DNA of 64,000 nucleotides from Capra hircus (GCF_001704415.2 NC_030808.1:135609089-135673088); one strand, 5' to 3'; counted from the first letter of the stretch, positions 44,685 through 56,129 are shown. The notes: generated by a model not told the origin, from the sequence alone. Numbers and translations: made by a program.

Positions 44685-45348
44685 AATGTTTTGCTATTTT
44701 GAAGTGAATTACAAATATCATACTTTTCAGGGATCCTTTTCTTTACCCAGCCTGATATGTTATAAAGTTATTTGTTTATTACTTTTAATAAACTGAATAC
44801 ATTTAAAAAACAGAAGCAACCTGTCAGCAGAGAAAGCATGATTTAGAATCCAGTCCACAAAGCAAGCTCCATTCTCTAGAATGGGCTGAATGTAGTTGGA
44901 GGACACAGTACTGTATTTAATCTTAGCAAAAGCAACAAAACAAAGCAATCATACTCCTGCCAGCCACAGCAACAACAGCAAAAAAGAAAAACACAAGGTC
45001 TACTCTATCTGATGAGATACTTTCCTATAAAACCAGGTGGTTCTATTGCCCAAGGTTTTCACCAATGTCATTCTAGAAAAGAACTTTTCCAAGAAAACTA
45101 ACTATAAGCCACATATCAATATAACATCTGTCTCTCTGTCCCTCTCTCTCACACACACTCTTGCACTTGGACATGGTTTCCCCTGAGACTTTAGGCTTAG
45201 AAGTCGGCTTCCTCCCCTACCACCCCCTACCCGCACCTCCCTGTGGGGTCTCCTGGCCCAGCTGCTCTCCAGAGCAACACAGATGCACACGTGGCAAGGC
45301 AGGGAAGTGGAGCTGGCCAAGAGAAAGTTTCTCATCAAAAGGCAACTT
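44685..45348. other. Unassigned DNA
   Basis: No gene recognised. It contains a pyrimidine-rich run with 'ctctctctcacacacact' at about 45139-45160. Confidence 0.4.
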
Positions 45349-45663
45349 CAGTTCAGTTCAGTCGCTCAGTTGTGTCTGACTCTTTGCAACCCAATGAATT
45401 GCAGCATGCCAGGCCTCCCTGTCCATTACCAACTCCCAGAGTTTATCCAAACTCATGTCCATCAAGTCGGTGATGCCATCCAGCCATCTCATCCTCTGTC
45501 GTTCCCTTCTCCTCCTGCCCTCAATCTTTCCCAGCATCAGGGTCTTTTCCAATGAGTCAACTCTTCCATGAGGTGGTCAAAGTGTTGGAGTTTCAGCTTC
45601 AGCATCAGTCCTTCCAATGAACACCCAGGACTGATCTCCTTTAGGATGGACTGGTTGGATCTC
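45349..45663 (-). mobile_element. BovB 3' end, antisense
   Basis: 315-bp antisense terminus: ACTGA units at 45349-45362 and the C-terminal coding part up to 'atggactggttggatctc'. The minus-strand frame 45552-45358 reads 'RRRRERQRMRWLDGITDLM'. No convincing duplication. Confidence 0.92.
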
Positions 45664-45705
45664 TTGTCTTCATGAAAGGAATTGTGTGTACCCAGCACTT
45701 TTCAG

Positions 45706-45968
45706 CGGTGAAGGCAATGGCACCCCACTCCAGTACTCTTGCCTGGGAAATCCCATGGACGGAGGAGCCTGGTAGGCTGCAGTCTATGGGGTCGCTGAGT
45801 CGGACATGACTGAGTGACTTCATTTTCACTTCTCACCTTCACGCACTGGAGAAGAAATGGCATCCCACTCCAGTGTTCTTGCCTGGAGAATCCCAGGGAC
45901 GGTGGAGCCTGATGGGCTGCTGTCTATGGGGTCGCACAGAGTCGGACACAACTGAAGTGACTTAGCAG
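45706..45968 (+). mobile_element. BOV-A2 dimeric SINE with perfect TSD
   Basis: Two Bov-A units ending in (CAG)n. The exact 13-bp duplication 'cagcacttttcag' is at 45693-45705 and 45969-45981. Inserted only about 40 bp from a BovB end. Confidence 0.95.
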
Positions 45969-45981
45969 CAGCACTTTTCAG

Positions 45982-47914
45982 GGCAGGCAAATAGCAGTGT
46001 TTATGACATTATTAATGTTCCTTTCTCTCCTTGCCATTATTGTGATTGTTTTGTTTCAAAGCAAAAGTGCCAGGTACAAAGGATGAAAAGACAAGGAAAC
46101 CCAAATTGCATCTCCCTCAGCATCAAGTTCCTTTTTATGGGGAACTTTAATCTTTCTGCGGAGGGGATGTAACCACACACTGCCCTATAATCTTCCCCAG
46201 AAAAGGTAACAGGTCACAGCTTGGAAGCATGTTTAATTAGAAATTAACCACTGTCTCCCAGAGGTTTTGAGATTGCTGCTGCTGTGTGTGTAGTTTTGGG
46301 TGGGGCTGAACAGAGGGCCTAGGGCCTTCACTTCCTGCGCCTGTGAGCTGTGATAAGCATTATTTGAACTTTTTCTTCGCCTTAAAAGACAACAATAAAT
46401 AAAAATGGAGGGTAACCAAGCAAAGGAATGGGAAAATAAAATCTCCCCCCATGACTTTCCTATGTGGTTAGCACAGCTGCCCAGAGCTGAAGCTGCAGAG
46501 TGAGGGAGCGACTAGAAGCAGAGCTTCCACCACTTCTAGCATTTTCCTCCTTTTTTTTCCCCTGGAGATTTTCTGTGAGGCCTTGTGATCCTGTCTACAG
46601 AGACAAGACCCAGAAAAGCTCTGCCAGTCACTGCCAGGCTGTCACGGGCTCTAGGCATTGATGAACTCACACGTCACCTGCTTAGAGAACATTTATCTTC
46701 CTCAGCGAAGAGCCCAACCTCATTTCCCAGATTCCTTCTCTGGTTTTAATTACACAGACCTGGAACATGTTCCAAGGCATCAGGCAACAGTGGGGCTGTT
46801 AATTTTTTAAAAGGAGATGCTTTCCTGCCCCCGCACAATGTGCTTAGATTGAATAATTTTTTTTTCCACCCACAAAATACTATTAATAGTGTTGTCATAT
46901 ATACTCCAAGATTCTCTCACTTAATACATTTTCAAACACTTATTTACTACCTAATATACTCCAGACAACAGACTAGATTATGAAAATGGTTAAAACAGTC
47001 ATGACACTCTTAGGCAGCTCAAGGAGGGTGGGTAGGGGACATATAGACAAGTAAATTAAAAACAGCCTCAAAATCTGACAAGGGTTAAAACAGAGGTATG
47101 GGTTTAACACAGTGAGACTAGAAAGGGAGGTGTGAAGATCATCTCTAGTCACCTCCCTTCTTTCTTCCTTCCTCCCATCCCCTGACTGTTTCGGGAACCT
47201 GTGGCGTAGAAAGTGCAGAGCATCATTCTGCATGTAGTCCTACGTTACATGTGCCCTGCTACAGGCTTGGACATTAAAACACACCCTGGCTTCCTCTGTC
47301 CACTGCTCTGCGAGTGTGGACTGGCTCTGTGTGCTATTGTGAGACAGCCTGACAGCAAGAGGTGAGGAGGGTAGGACAGGTTTAGGAAAAACCAACCACT
47401 GCTCTCTGCCTGGAAATACTGGTAACACTGATTTTACCTGCTTGAGTAGAAACAACCAGAATCCCTCTGCTTCTCACAGGGCCATAGAGGGAAGACACCT
47501 GCTGACTCAGGCTGGGCCCTGCAGACAATAGGCACGCAGCAGGAGCTCACACGGTTGTGTTAATTGTAGAAAAAGGAAAACCTGATCAAATGATAGGGAC
47601 TTCTATTGAGCTCTACCAGGTTTTTAACTACAAGTGATGAGCTCAGAGATTTTGGTACCAGCATCCCTTTATTCCCTTTGGTCAGGAGTCATGGCACGAT
47701 CTTAGTCAGGCACGAATGACTGATCCTCTATTACACACACCGCCTCATGATGCTAGGCTCCCAAACGCAGAATGATAGCAATCCCCATGTAGGGAAGCAC
47801 ACAGCTAGCATCAGTTCCGAATGGGGTTCCAAATCCCCTCTGGGCCACTAAATGTTCCTAGATACCAACTAGATGAATGGAACTAAACTGAAAATCCCCC
47901 AAAGTTAAAAAATG
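45982..47914. other. Unassigned DNA, 1.9 kb
   Basis: Mostly non-repetitive sequence without recognisable coding potential. Being free of ruminant insertions, it is a candidate for conserved non-coding sequence, but nothing in the sequence alone proves this. Confidence 0.35.
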
Positions 47915-48023
47915 AGTCTACAAAGGTGGTTTGGGGAAAGAATAGAAAGGAGGCATTTCAACAAATAGTACTGGGACAACCAGTTAAACATCTAGAAAAA
48001 AATGATGTGTATCTGGACATCAC
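47915..48023 (+). mobile_element. Short ancient L1 ORF2 fragment
   Basis: 'catttcaacaaatagtactg' and 'ggacaaccagttaaacatct' match the L1 ORF2 segment encoding the 'FNKWCWENW'-proximal region. Degraded. Confidence 0.55.
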
Positions 48024-49092
48024 GCTGTCCACCTGTTAACGCCCGCCTCCCTCTTGCCGTCCCTTCTTCCTTCACTGAACCTCGCTGCTCTTCTTTTCAT
48101 AACTTTCTTGGCTCTCCTTTTGCCTTTGCTTGTCTCGACAGACTTTAGAATCATTTTGACCTCCACCCCAAACACGTCCACAGCAGTAGGCCTGGCTTCT
48201 GCTCTTTCCTCTTAGAAGGGTGGGATCCCTGCTCCTGAGCTTCTGATATGAAGTAGTGTGGTGGGGCAGAGATGTGTGCGCTCACCCAGAGCTGACCCTG
48301 GGTCAGCTGACCACGCTGACCCTGACACCACTTTGGAGAGGCAGCATCTCTTTAAATGGTAAAGGAAAGGGGGGCCCTGCTGCCGATGGACATTTGCCAG
48401 GAGGACTCCTATCACTAGTTAAGATTCACTGGGCATCCACCTGGGATGCAGAGTTGACTGTGTCTGGAGGGTGGCCTTGGGGAAGTCAGTCTAACATGCA
48501 GCCAGGCCCACAGTGGCTACCTTCCTCAGACAGCCCATTTGGAAAAGTAGCACTTTCATGCTTCTGTCTTTTTAATGACCCTGGTCCCATAATGCCCAAG
48601 CTAGAGAACCTGAATAACCAACAAAAAATCTTAACATGGTCTCAAAATGTGGTTCGTTTCAAAGAAGGCCCAGTGCTCTGACAATGTGCTTGGAGTTATT
48701 TTCCCTCTTGACTCTTGGCACCAGTTGGAGTCATGAATTATAAAAACAAATCCCTTCCTCTAGGTGACTGGCATTTCCCTTCTGAGTAGGAACACAGAGC
48801 ACTCACTCAGCAGCTCTGCGCAAAGCGGACAAAGACACGCTTCCTTCACGCAGACGTTCTGCACTCGGGCGCACGGCTGAGCCCAGCCAGGTGCCCTTGT
48901 GCAGTGACAAGCCTGTGTAACCATAGCTGGTGGCTCTGCTGCTGAGGCGCCCACATTCACAGACACATCTAGTTACACTTGTCATTCACCAGGTAGCAAG
49001 AAAGCACCTGAGGCAGTGGGAAACTCTCACTTCCCAAGCACGAACTGTGCACTGGATGTTGAATGTCTTCTGTTAAATCTTCTAGGTGGACT
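48024..49092. other. Unassigned, GC-richer DNA
   Basis: It contains CpG-bearing sequence at about 48820-48960 ('gcactcgggcgcacggctga'), unusual for this window, and frames of 141 and 68 codons without a known domain. No exon structure could be established. Confidence 0.35.
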
Positions 49093-49225
49093 TCATTATC
49101 GCTATTCATAGATAAGGAGATTAAAAGCTTTGCCAAAGGCTCCATGGTAGGTAAGTGATAGATATAGAATTAAAACCCAGGACTTTCTGATGCCAAAGCC
49201 ATGTCCTTCCTGCCTTACTATCTTG
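49093..49225 (-). mobile_element. MIR SINE, antisense
   Basis: 'agataaggagattaaaagct', 'ggtaagtgatagatatagaa' and 'aacccaggactttctgatgc' follow the antisense MIR head. Confidence 0.65.
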
Positions 49226-49424
49226 GGAACACAGAGAAGCACAAGACAGGCTCCTTCTCTCAGGGGGCACGGTCTAAAGTGGGAGAAAGAAGATCCAGAA
49301 AATGTGAGTCACTCCTGCGATAGAGACTACTTCTCCCCCTATTCATTAACTGCTGGGTCTAAGCTGACCAGGTATTTGGGAGCCCATCATCTTGGGAGGG
49401 ATCTTCAGGGTTGATATTATTCTA

Positions 49425-49550
49425 TTGTTTGATGCTATTCCATTTGATCACCACAACTCTCCAAGGCTCAGCAAGGTGAAGGGCTTTGCTCTAGGTCTGC
49501 AGCTCCTAAAAGTAAGGCCAGATTTCTTTTCATTATACCACATCACCCCC
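49425..49550 (-). mobile_element. MIR SINE, antisense
   Basis: 'tttgatcaccacaactctcc' and 'gcagctcctaaaagtaaggc' resemble the antisense MIR. Degraded. Confidence 0.5.
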
Positions 49551-49702
49551 TTGTTCCTTGGATGACATGATCCATGAGCTGGTTGCACAAAAGCCATAGC
49601 CCCAAGACAGGGGAGTATACCATAGGCAGGAAGTCCAACACTTAGCCAGCTCTGGCAGGTGGTCAGTGCAACCAATTCCACATTCACCATGGCAGGGGTG
49701 TT

Positions 49703-50164
49703 TGGTTTTACTTTTTATTATGGAAAAAATTAAGCATATACAGAACTAAAGAGAATAGTATAACAAACTGCTATAATAGTGATCAACAATGGTCAGTCTT
49801 ACTTATTTATGACTTCTCCAATACATCATTCTTTTATAAAAATTAATTACTTTAATTGGAGAATAATTACTTTACAATATTGTGATGGTTTTTGCCATAC
49901 ATCAACATGAATCATCCACAGATATACATGTGTTCTCCTCAATCTGAACTCCCCTCCCCCCTCCCACCCCACGCTATCCCTCTGGGTTGTCCCAGAGCAC
50001 TGGCTTTGAAACATGTATATCACCATTTATAAAACAGATGACCAGTGCAAATTCAAATACATTACTCTAAAGTAAACTCAGGCATCATATCATTTCCTCC
50101 GGCAATATGTAAGCATGTACCTTTAAATTTACTCATTTAAAAACTTCCTCTTTTATCACACCCA
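49703..50164 (-). mobile_element. Ancient L1-like host element
   Basis: 'tactttttattatggaaaaa', 'gagaatagtataacaaactg' and later 'ggcatcatatcatttcctcc' and 'cttttatcacacccaaaaaa' form one old, widespread element in order, split by a young L1 insertion at about 49827-50055. Class L1 by recall. Confidence 0.4.
49827..50055 (-). mobile_element. Young L1 3'UTR insertion with 5' inversion
   Basis: 49833-50007 is the antisense last ~175 bp of a young ruminant L1 ('ctttaattggagaataatta' to 'gtcccagagcactggc'). 50008-50052 is, in the opposite direction, the segment that normally lies just upstream ('tttgaaacatgtatat' to 'gatgaccagtgc'). This is the order expected from twin priming. 'aatacat' occurs at 49820-49826 and 50056-50062 as a possible short TSD. 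Confidence 0.7.
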
Positions 50165-50220
50165 AAAAAATAAAAATAACTCTTCAATGTTATCAAATTG
50201 AAGAGTTATTTTTATTTTTT
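50165..50220. repeat. Perfect 23-bp inverted repeat (hairpin)
   Basis: Left arm 50165-50187 and right arm 50198-50220 are exact reverse complements with a 10-nt loop (50188-50197). The left arm continues the old host element; the right arm stops exactly where the next L1 insertion begins. Confidence 0.97.
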
Positions 50221-50440
50221 CAGGATGCTTGGAGCTGGTGCACTGGGATGACCCAGAGGGATGGTATGGGGAGGGAGGTGGGAGGGGGGTTCAGGATGGG
50301 GAACACTTGTACACCCATGGCGGATTCATGTTGATGTATGGCAAGACCAATACAATACTGTACAGTAATTAGCCTCCAATTAAAATAAGTGAATTTATAT
50401 TTAAAAAACTGCAAAAAAATAAAGTTTAGAGCAATTTCTT
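50221..50440 (+). mobile_element. Young L1 3'UTR insertion
   Basis: 5'-truncated L1: 'ggagctggtgcactgggatg', 'ttcaggatggggaacacttg', 'gattcatgttgatgtatggc' and 'cagtaattagcctccaatta', ending in an A-rich tail. It starts right after the hairpin. Confidence 0.85.
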
Positions 50441-50679
50441 AAAAAAAAAAAGTTTATACAAATAAAGATCTAAATAAGGTCCAAGCTTTGAAACTGGTTG
50501 TCTCTTAAGTCACTTTTAATCTATAGGTTTCTTTCCTACTCTTTTCCCTGTATTAATCTACTGAACAAACCAGGCAACTTGTCCTGTAGTGTGACCCACA
50601 TTCTGGATTTCGCTGAGTGCATCGACATCTGGGAACGGTTTTTAAGGGTGAAGAGTGAGGTGCTAGTAAGAACATGGCC
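50441..50679. other. Unassigned DNA
   Basis: Nothing recognised between the L1 tail (further A-run at about 50440-50451) and the MIR. Confidence 0.4.
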
Positions 50680-50895
50680 GGGTGGAGTGAAAGGTGACAC
50701 ACTCTGGACTCAGACAGATGTGGGTTTATTTTTTATTTTATTTATTTATTTATTTTTTACTTTTTATTTTTAGTGGGTTTAAATCCTCAAACTGGAATTA
50801 ACCGTATAAATTTGAGCAAGTTACTCAGTTTTTATTTTCCATTTTTTAGCCTATAAAATGGGCTTGAAAAATGACAGTGCCTACTAAACGGTGAA
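50680..50895 (+). mobile_element. MIR SINE interrupted by a T-rich insert
   Basis: Sense MIR: 'actctggactcagacagatg', 'tgggtttaaatcctcaaact', 'tttgagcaagttactcag' and 'gcctataaaatgggcttgaa'. Interrupted by the T-rich insert at 50729-50772. Confidence 0.7.
50729..50772 (-). mobile_element. Tail-only retroposon insertion with TSD
   Basis: 44 bp of almost pure T/A (TTTA repeats), the antisense of an A-rich retroposon tail. The exact duplication 'gtgggttta' lies at 50720-50728 and 50773-50781. No body sequence is present. Confidence 0.75.
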
Positions 50896-51451
50896 TGTCA
50901 AAGAGGCAACTGTACACGTCTGTAATATCCTCAAAGTGTTAAACAGTTCTCCCCATTTCCCTCCCATCTGCCATCACTGGAGTAGGAGCACCGATGAGGC
51001 CACTAACGGGAGTGCCCCACTAGAGCAGAAGCTCCGTCTGGGTGAGGTGTGGCTTTGTTTTCCTGGCACAAAAGAACATGACTTGGTGAATCACTTTGCA
51101 AGGTTGAAATCCAACCTTTTTCCTAATTTCCCTTGTGTTGTATTTCAAAGGGCCACCACTGACCACAGCTGTGAGGTGACAATGATCCCAGTCTGGCTGC
51201 ACCACTCAATCACTGGAGAAAAGGAGATCCAGGGAGTAAGGTGCCTGGCTGGAGCCCCCATCTCCACTCTAGAAACCAACCCTTTCCTGAAATCAGGGCC
51301 TCTGGCACATTTCCCCCCTTTCCAAGCTGAAGCACCACCCTTCAACCCATCTACTCCCCTTTCAGGCCTTAGATTTCTTCATTGCATGTATCCCCATCTA
51401 ACACACCACATGTTTTGCTTATTTATTCCTGTTTATTAATCTTTCCCTAAT
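50896..51451. other. Unassigned DNA
   Basis: A 182-codon open frame (50891-51439, plus strand) crosses the whole stretch. It has no recognisable domain or repeat. It starts at an ATG in unremarkable context, has no obvious splice sites and is best treated as chance until conservation is examined. Confidence 0.3.
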
Positions 51452-51572
51452 AGAGTGTCAGCATCGCAAGGGCAGGAACTTGGGCTGTTTTGTTTGCTGT
51501 TGTGTCCCCAACTCCTAGAATGGTGTCTGGCACACAAAAGCCACTCAACTCATACCTGCTAGATTGAACCAT
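51452..51572 (+). mobile_element. L2 3' end
   Basis: 'catcgcaagggcaggaactt', 'tgttgtgtccccaactccta' and 'gaatggtgtctggcacacaa' follow the L2 3' consensus order. Confidence 0.65.
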
Positions 51573-51658
51573 GTTGAAAAAAAGCCTTTTCAGTTGCTAT
51601 TTGGGGGCATCCACACCGAATAACATTTCTAACCAAGAAGACATTAAAGGTTATAAGC

Positions 51659-51790
51659 GGAGAATTTCCTGGTGGCCCAGTGGTTAGGAATCAGCATTCT
51701 CACTACCAGGGGCCTAGGTTCAATCCCTGGTCAGGGAATTAAGATCCTGCAAGCTACATGGTGTGGCCAATAAATAAATAGGCTTTAAAA
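51659..51790 (+). mobile_element. CHR-1-type SINE with TSD
   Basis: Short tRNA-Glu SINE: 'ggagaatttcctggtggccc' head, 'gttcaatccctggtcaggga' B-box-like region and 'tggtgtggccaataaataaa' tail. Duplication 'aaaggttataagc' (51646-51658) and 'aaaggttatgagc' (51791-51803), 12 of 13 identical. Confidence 0.88.
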
Positions 51791-51803
51791 AAAGGTTATG
51801 AGC

Positions 51804-52055
51804 AATTACTATTTGTTAATGCTCTTCAGGTTTCTATTGTGCTTATTTTCATAGTTTGGCTTGGTGTTTATGTTCTTGCCGATAATTTATGTTCTGTTTC
51901 CAACCTCTTATTTACTAAGCCATCTGGGCAATCTCTAAATCCATTACTCACAATTTGGAGAAACTAATTTCTTATAAAAATCATATTATTGGTATCTGCC
52001 AAGATCTTCAAGATTTGGCAAAAATCTTTATTCCCCTCTCTTTGAGATAATGTTT
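51804..52055. other. Unassigned DNA
   Basis: No feature recognised. Confidence 0.4.
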
Positions 52056-52063
52056 ATTACTTC

Positions 52064-54245
52064 CTTTGGTTCAGTTCAGTTGCTCAGTCATGTCTGACTC
52101 TGTGACCCCATGGACTGTAGAACGCAGGCTTCCCTGTCCATCACCAACTCCCAGAGCTTGATCAAACTCATGTCCATTGAGTTGGTGATGCCATTCAACC
52201 ATCTCATCTTCTGTTGTCCCCTTCTCCTTCTGTCTTCAATCTTTCCCATCATCAGGGTCTTTTCTAAGGAGTCAGTTCTTTGTATCAGGTGGCCAAAGTA
52301 TTGGAGTTTCAGCTTCAGCATCAGTCCTTCCAATGAATATTCAGGACTGATTTCCTTTAGGATTGACTGGTTTGATCTCCTTGCTGTCCAAGGGACTCTC
52401 AAGAGCCTTCTCCAACACCACAGTTCAAATGCATCACTTCTTTGGTGCTCGGTTTTCTTTACAGTCCAACTCTTATATCCATACATGACCACAGGAAAAA
52501 CCATAGCCTTGACTAGATGGACCTTTGTTGGCAAAGTAATATTTCTGATTTTTAATATACTGTTTGGGTTGTTCAGAGCTTTTCTATCAAGGAGCAAGCA
52601 TCTTTTAATTTCATGGCTGCAGTCATCATCTGCAGTGATTTTGGAGCCCAAGAAAATTAAATCTGTTACTGTTTCCATCGTTTCCCCATCTATTTGCCAT
52701 GGAGTGATGGGACCAGATGCCGTGATCTTAAGTTTTTTGAATGTTGAGTTTTAAGCCAACTTTTTCACTTTCCTCTTTCACTTTCATCAAGAGGCTCTTC
52801 AGTTTCTCTTTGCTTTCTGCCATAAGGGTGGTGTCATCTGCATATTTGAGGTTATTGATATTTCTCTTGGAAATCTTGATTCCAGCTTGTGCTTCATCCA
52901 GCCCAGCATTTCACATGATGTACTCTGCATATAAGTTAAATAAGCAGGGTGACAATATACAGCTTTGATGTACTCCTTTCCTGATTTGGAACCAGTTTGT
53001 TGTTTCATGTTCGGTTCTAAGTGTTGCTTCTTGACCTGCATAGAGACTTCTCAGCAGGCAGGTATGGTGGGTCTGGCACTCCCATCTCTTTCAGAATTTT
53101 CCACAGTTTGTTGTGATCCACAAGTCAAACGCTTTAGCATAACCAATAAAGCTGAAGTAGATGTATTTCTGGAACTCTCCTGATTTTTCTATGATCCAAG
53201 AGATGTTGGCAATTTGATCTCTGGTTCCTCAGCCTTTTCTAAATCCAGCTTGAACATCTGGAAGTTCTAGGTTCATGTACTGTTGAAGCCTGGCTTGGAG
53301 AATTTTGAGCATTTCTTTGCTAGCAGGTGAGATGAGTGCAATTGTGCAGCAATTCTTTGGCAATGCTTTTCTTTGGGACTGGAATGACAACAGACCTTTT
53401 CTTGTGGCCACTGCTGAGTTTTCCATATTTGCTGGGATATAGAGTGCAGCACTTTCACAACATCATCTTTTAGGATTTGAAATAGCTCAAGTGGAATTCC
53501 ATCACCTCCACTAGCTTTGTTCATAGTGATGCTTCCTAAGGACCAGTTGACTTCTCATTTCAGGATGTCTGGCTCTAGGTGAGTGATCATACCATCGTGG
53601 TTATCTGGGTCATGAAGATAGTTTTTTGTATAGTTCTTCTGTGTATTCTTGCCACCTCTTCTTAATATCTTCTGCTTCTGTCAGGTTCATACCATTGCTG
53701 TCCTTTACTGTGCCATCTTTGCAGGAAATGTTCCCTTGGTATCTGTAATTTTCTTGACGAGATCTGTAGTCTTTCCCATTCTATTGTTTTCCTCTATTTC
53801 TTTGCATTGATCACTGAGGAAGACTTTCTTATCTCTCCTTGCTATTCATTGGAACTGCATTCAAATGGGTATATCATTCCTTTTCTTCTTTGCCTTTAGC
53901 TCCTCTTCTTTTCTCAGCTATTTGTAAGGCCTCCTCAGACAACCATTTTGTATGTCTTTTTCTCAGGGATGGTCTTGATCACTGCCTCCTGTACAATGTC
54001 AGGAACCTCCATTCATAGTTCTTCAGGCATTCTGTCTATCAGATCTAATCCCTTGAATCTTGTCACTTCCACTGTATAATTGAAAGGGATTTGATTTAGG
54101 TCATACCTGAATGGTGTAGTGGTTTTCCCTACTTTCTTCAATTTAAGTCTGAATTTTGTAATAAGGAGTTCATGATCTGAGCCAGTCAGCTCCCAGTCTT
54201 GTTTTTGCTGACTGTACAGAGGTTCTCCATCTTTGGCTGCAAAGA
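52064..54245 (-). mobile_element. BovB, 2.2-kb antisense copy
   Basis: From the 3' end (ACTGA units at 52068-52082) through RT and linker to late endonuclease ('ccatctttggctgcaaagaa' in antisense). The C-terminal frame 52678-52088 is open for 196 codons ('VKAMVFPVVMYGYKSWTVKK', 'KMRWLNGITNSMD'). The RT catalytic region is shifted: frame 53041-52799 reads 'EISITSNMQMTPPLW' instead of NNLRYADD. 'MNKASGGDGIPLELFQILK' is visible at 53524-53470. Many other indels. 'attacttc' at 52056-52063 and 54246-54253 may be the TSD. Confidence 0.93.
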
Positions 54246-54253
54246 ATTACTTC

Positions 54254-56129
54254 TTTAGCAAAGGTAGTAAAAACTCAACAATTTTTACTAAGCTTGTCAC
54301 ACATCTGATGTCAAGGGAATAGCATCCTTTTTTAAAGCCATCACAGTAATATGGTAACAGCAACGCACACATTTCTTTGGGGGATAGAAATCCCTTTTGA
54401 TTTGCAGGCCATCAGTTTGAGATGGGCAACAATAGGGCTGTGAAAACAGAAACTGTCAGCCCAGGAACCTGGAGTGCTTTTCAGCTGCTCACAGAAACAC
54501 AGGTGCAGTTCACTTTTGAATCAGTGCTCACTCTGACAAGCTCATAAGAGTTTACAAACCACCCCATTAGGCCTCGCTAGCATACTCAGTGGTTCTCCTC
54601 TCCCCATTGATGTTTAAAGATAGATACTGCTATGGATCCCCTTTCCTCATAGAACTTTCTCCTACCCTCAGCTTCATCCTTGGCTATCCAGCTTTCCCTC
54701 CTCCATCTATACTAACTCACTCTTCTGACTCTTTGATTAGGTACCTCCCCAAGACCCTGTTTTTTAGCTTCCCCCTCGGTCTTGCATATTATAAACTGAG
54801 GGCCAAATCTGCCCACCTTAGTTCTGACTCAGGTACCTGGGGACCTTGCCAGCTAGGCCCTGTTTGGTAAGAGGAGGGATCTGACAATATGGTTCATTTT
54901 CAGTCATTCCTTTGGTACCGATGAGACACAGGGTTTGGCTACATCTCTTTACCGACAAAGAAAAGATGTTCACCCATGGCTTTACATGCCCTACCTGTTC
55001 TATAATGGCAAGCTCTCACTTTCCAAGGTTCAGAGCTCTCCAATTAAGTACCAGGCAAAGTGCTGTTCAGTTCACAGTCAGCACATAGGATGGAAACAAA
55101 CCTAGTGACCACACAGCTCCCTAAGCGATGATGCTAGAGACACAGGCTCTGCAGAATAGACCTTTACAGCTGGTGCCCAATGGATACTGATTTTCTTTTA
55201 AAGAGAGTGCTTTCTTCAATTTCCTTATAAAAGAGATTCTTACAAATTCAGAGGATACCTAGAGAAGGAAGATCCAAACTGAACACCCACAATCTCACCA
55301 TCCAATGGGAATCACTCAACCCATTGGTGTATTTCTTCCAGTCCTTTATTTTTTTTTAAAGAATGGGAGGAGTATATTTCTTTTTCTCCTCCTGCCCCAT
55401 ATATTTGTTTCCCTTATCTTTCTTGTCTTCTGTGATTAATGGAATAACTAATGTAACAGGGACTCCAGAATAGCTGATTTACTGGAATGTTTGTATAGGT
55501 CCCTCCTTACTTTGTCATCTGTGTGTGTTTCAGGAGAGGCTTCAGGGCTTCCGCTGTCCCTGGATCTTAGGTGCAGGAGGATTACTTTAAGAGCAGGTGC
55601 TTGCCAAAGCTGCAGAGTGTGTGTATATGCTTTTTATCTCTCTTAATAACTGGATGATACAAGTGCTCACTCAATTATGTATTCTGCTTTTTCTTTTACT
55701 GTTACTGTGTAATGCAAAGATGAAAGTGAGCTTTGCAAACAAGTGCTTCTATGTCCACTGTCAAAGTGGTGTCAAATTTAATTTTCATTCCCTAAAGATC
55801 AGAAGTTACAAAAGCCACCTCTCAGATATTTCCATGGTTTTTATTTCTGAGGGCGACCTAACTCTCTATATATGTGACTGTGACTGCTGGGCTTCATGGA
55901 ACCAGCAGGTTGGTGAGATTTCCTGTTGGGGTATCTGGGCACCTGGCAGGGGCGGGATGGGGTTTGTGTTGCTCATGCTCCCAGTTGACCGGCTCCTCAC
56001 TGCCTCTGTGTCTGGCACTTGCCATAGATCCAGGCTCTGGTGGGCCTGGGGGCTGGGGAAGGGGTCAAGCATTTCTGTGGGGATACAGACTGGTCCAGGT
56101 CTGTTTCATATACTCAGGAGTATGGCTTC
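54254..56129. other. Unassigned DNA, 1.9 kb
   Basis: Open frame 55597-56136 (plus, 179 codons) starts MLAKAAECVYMLFISLNNWM and has no domain I recognise. It overlaps another frame, and no splice pattern or promoter signal stands out. No ruminant insertion here. Treated as unproven. Confidence 0.3.

Noticed and set aside
51662..51740. tRNA gene based on the 'gttcaatccctggtc' B-box
   Set aside because: Only the tRNA-like head of a CHR SINE; no complete cloverleaf and it is followed by SINE tail. The same applies to the B-boxes of all Bov-tA copies.
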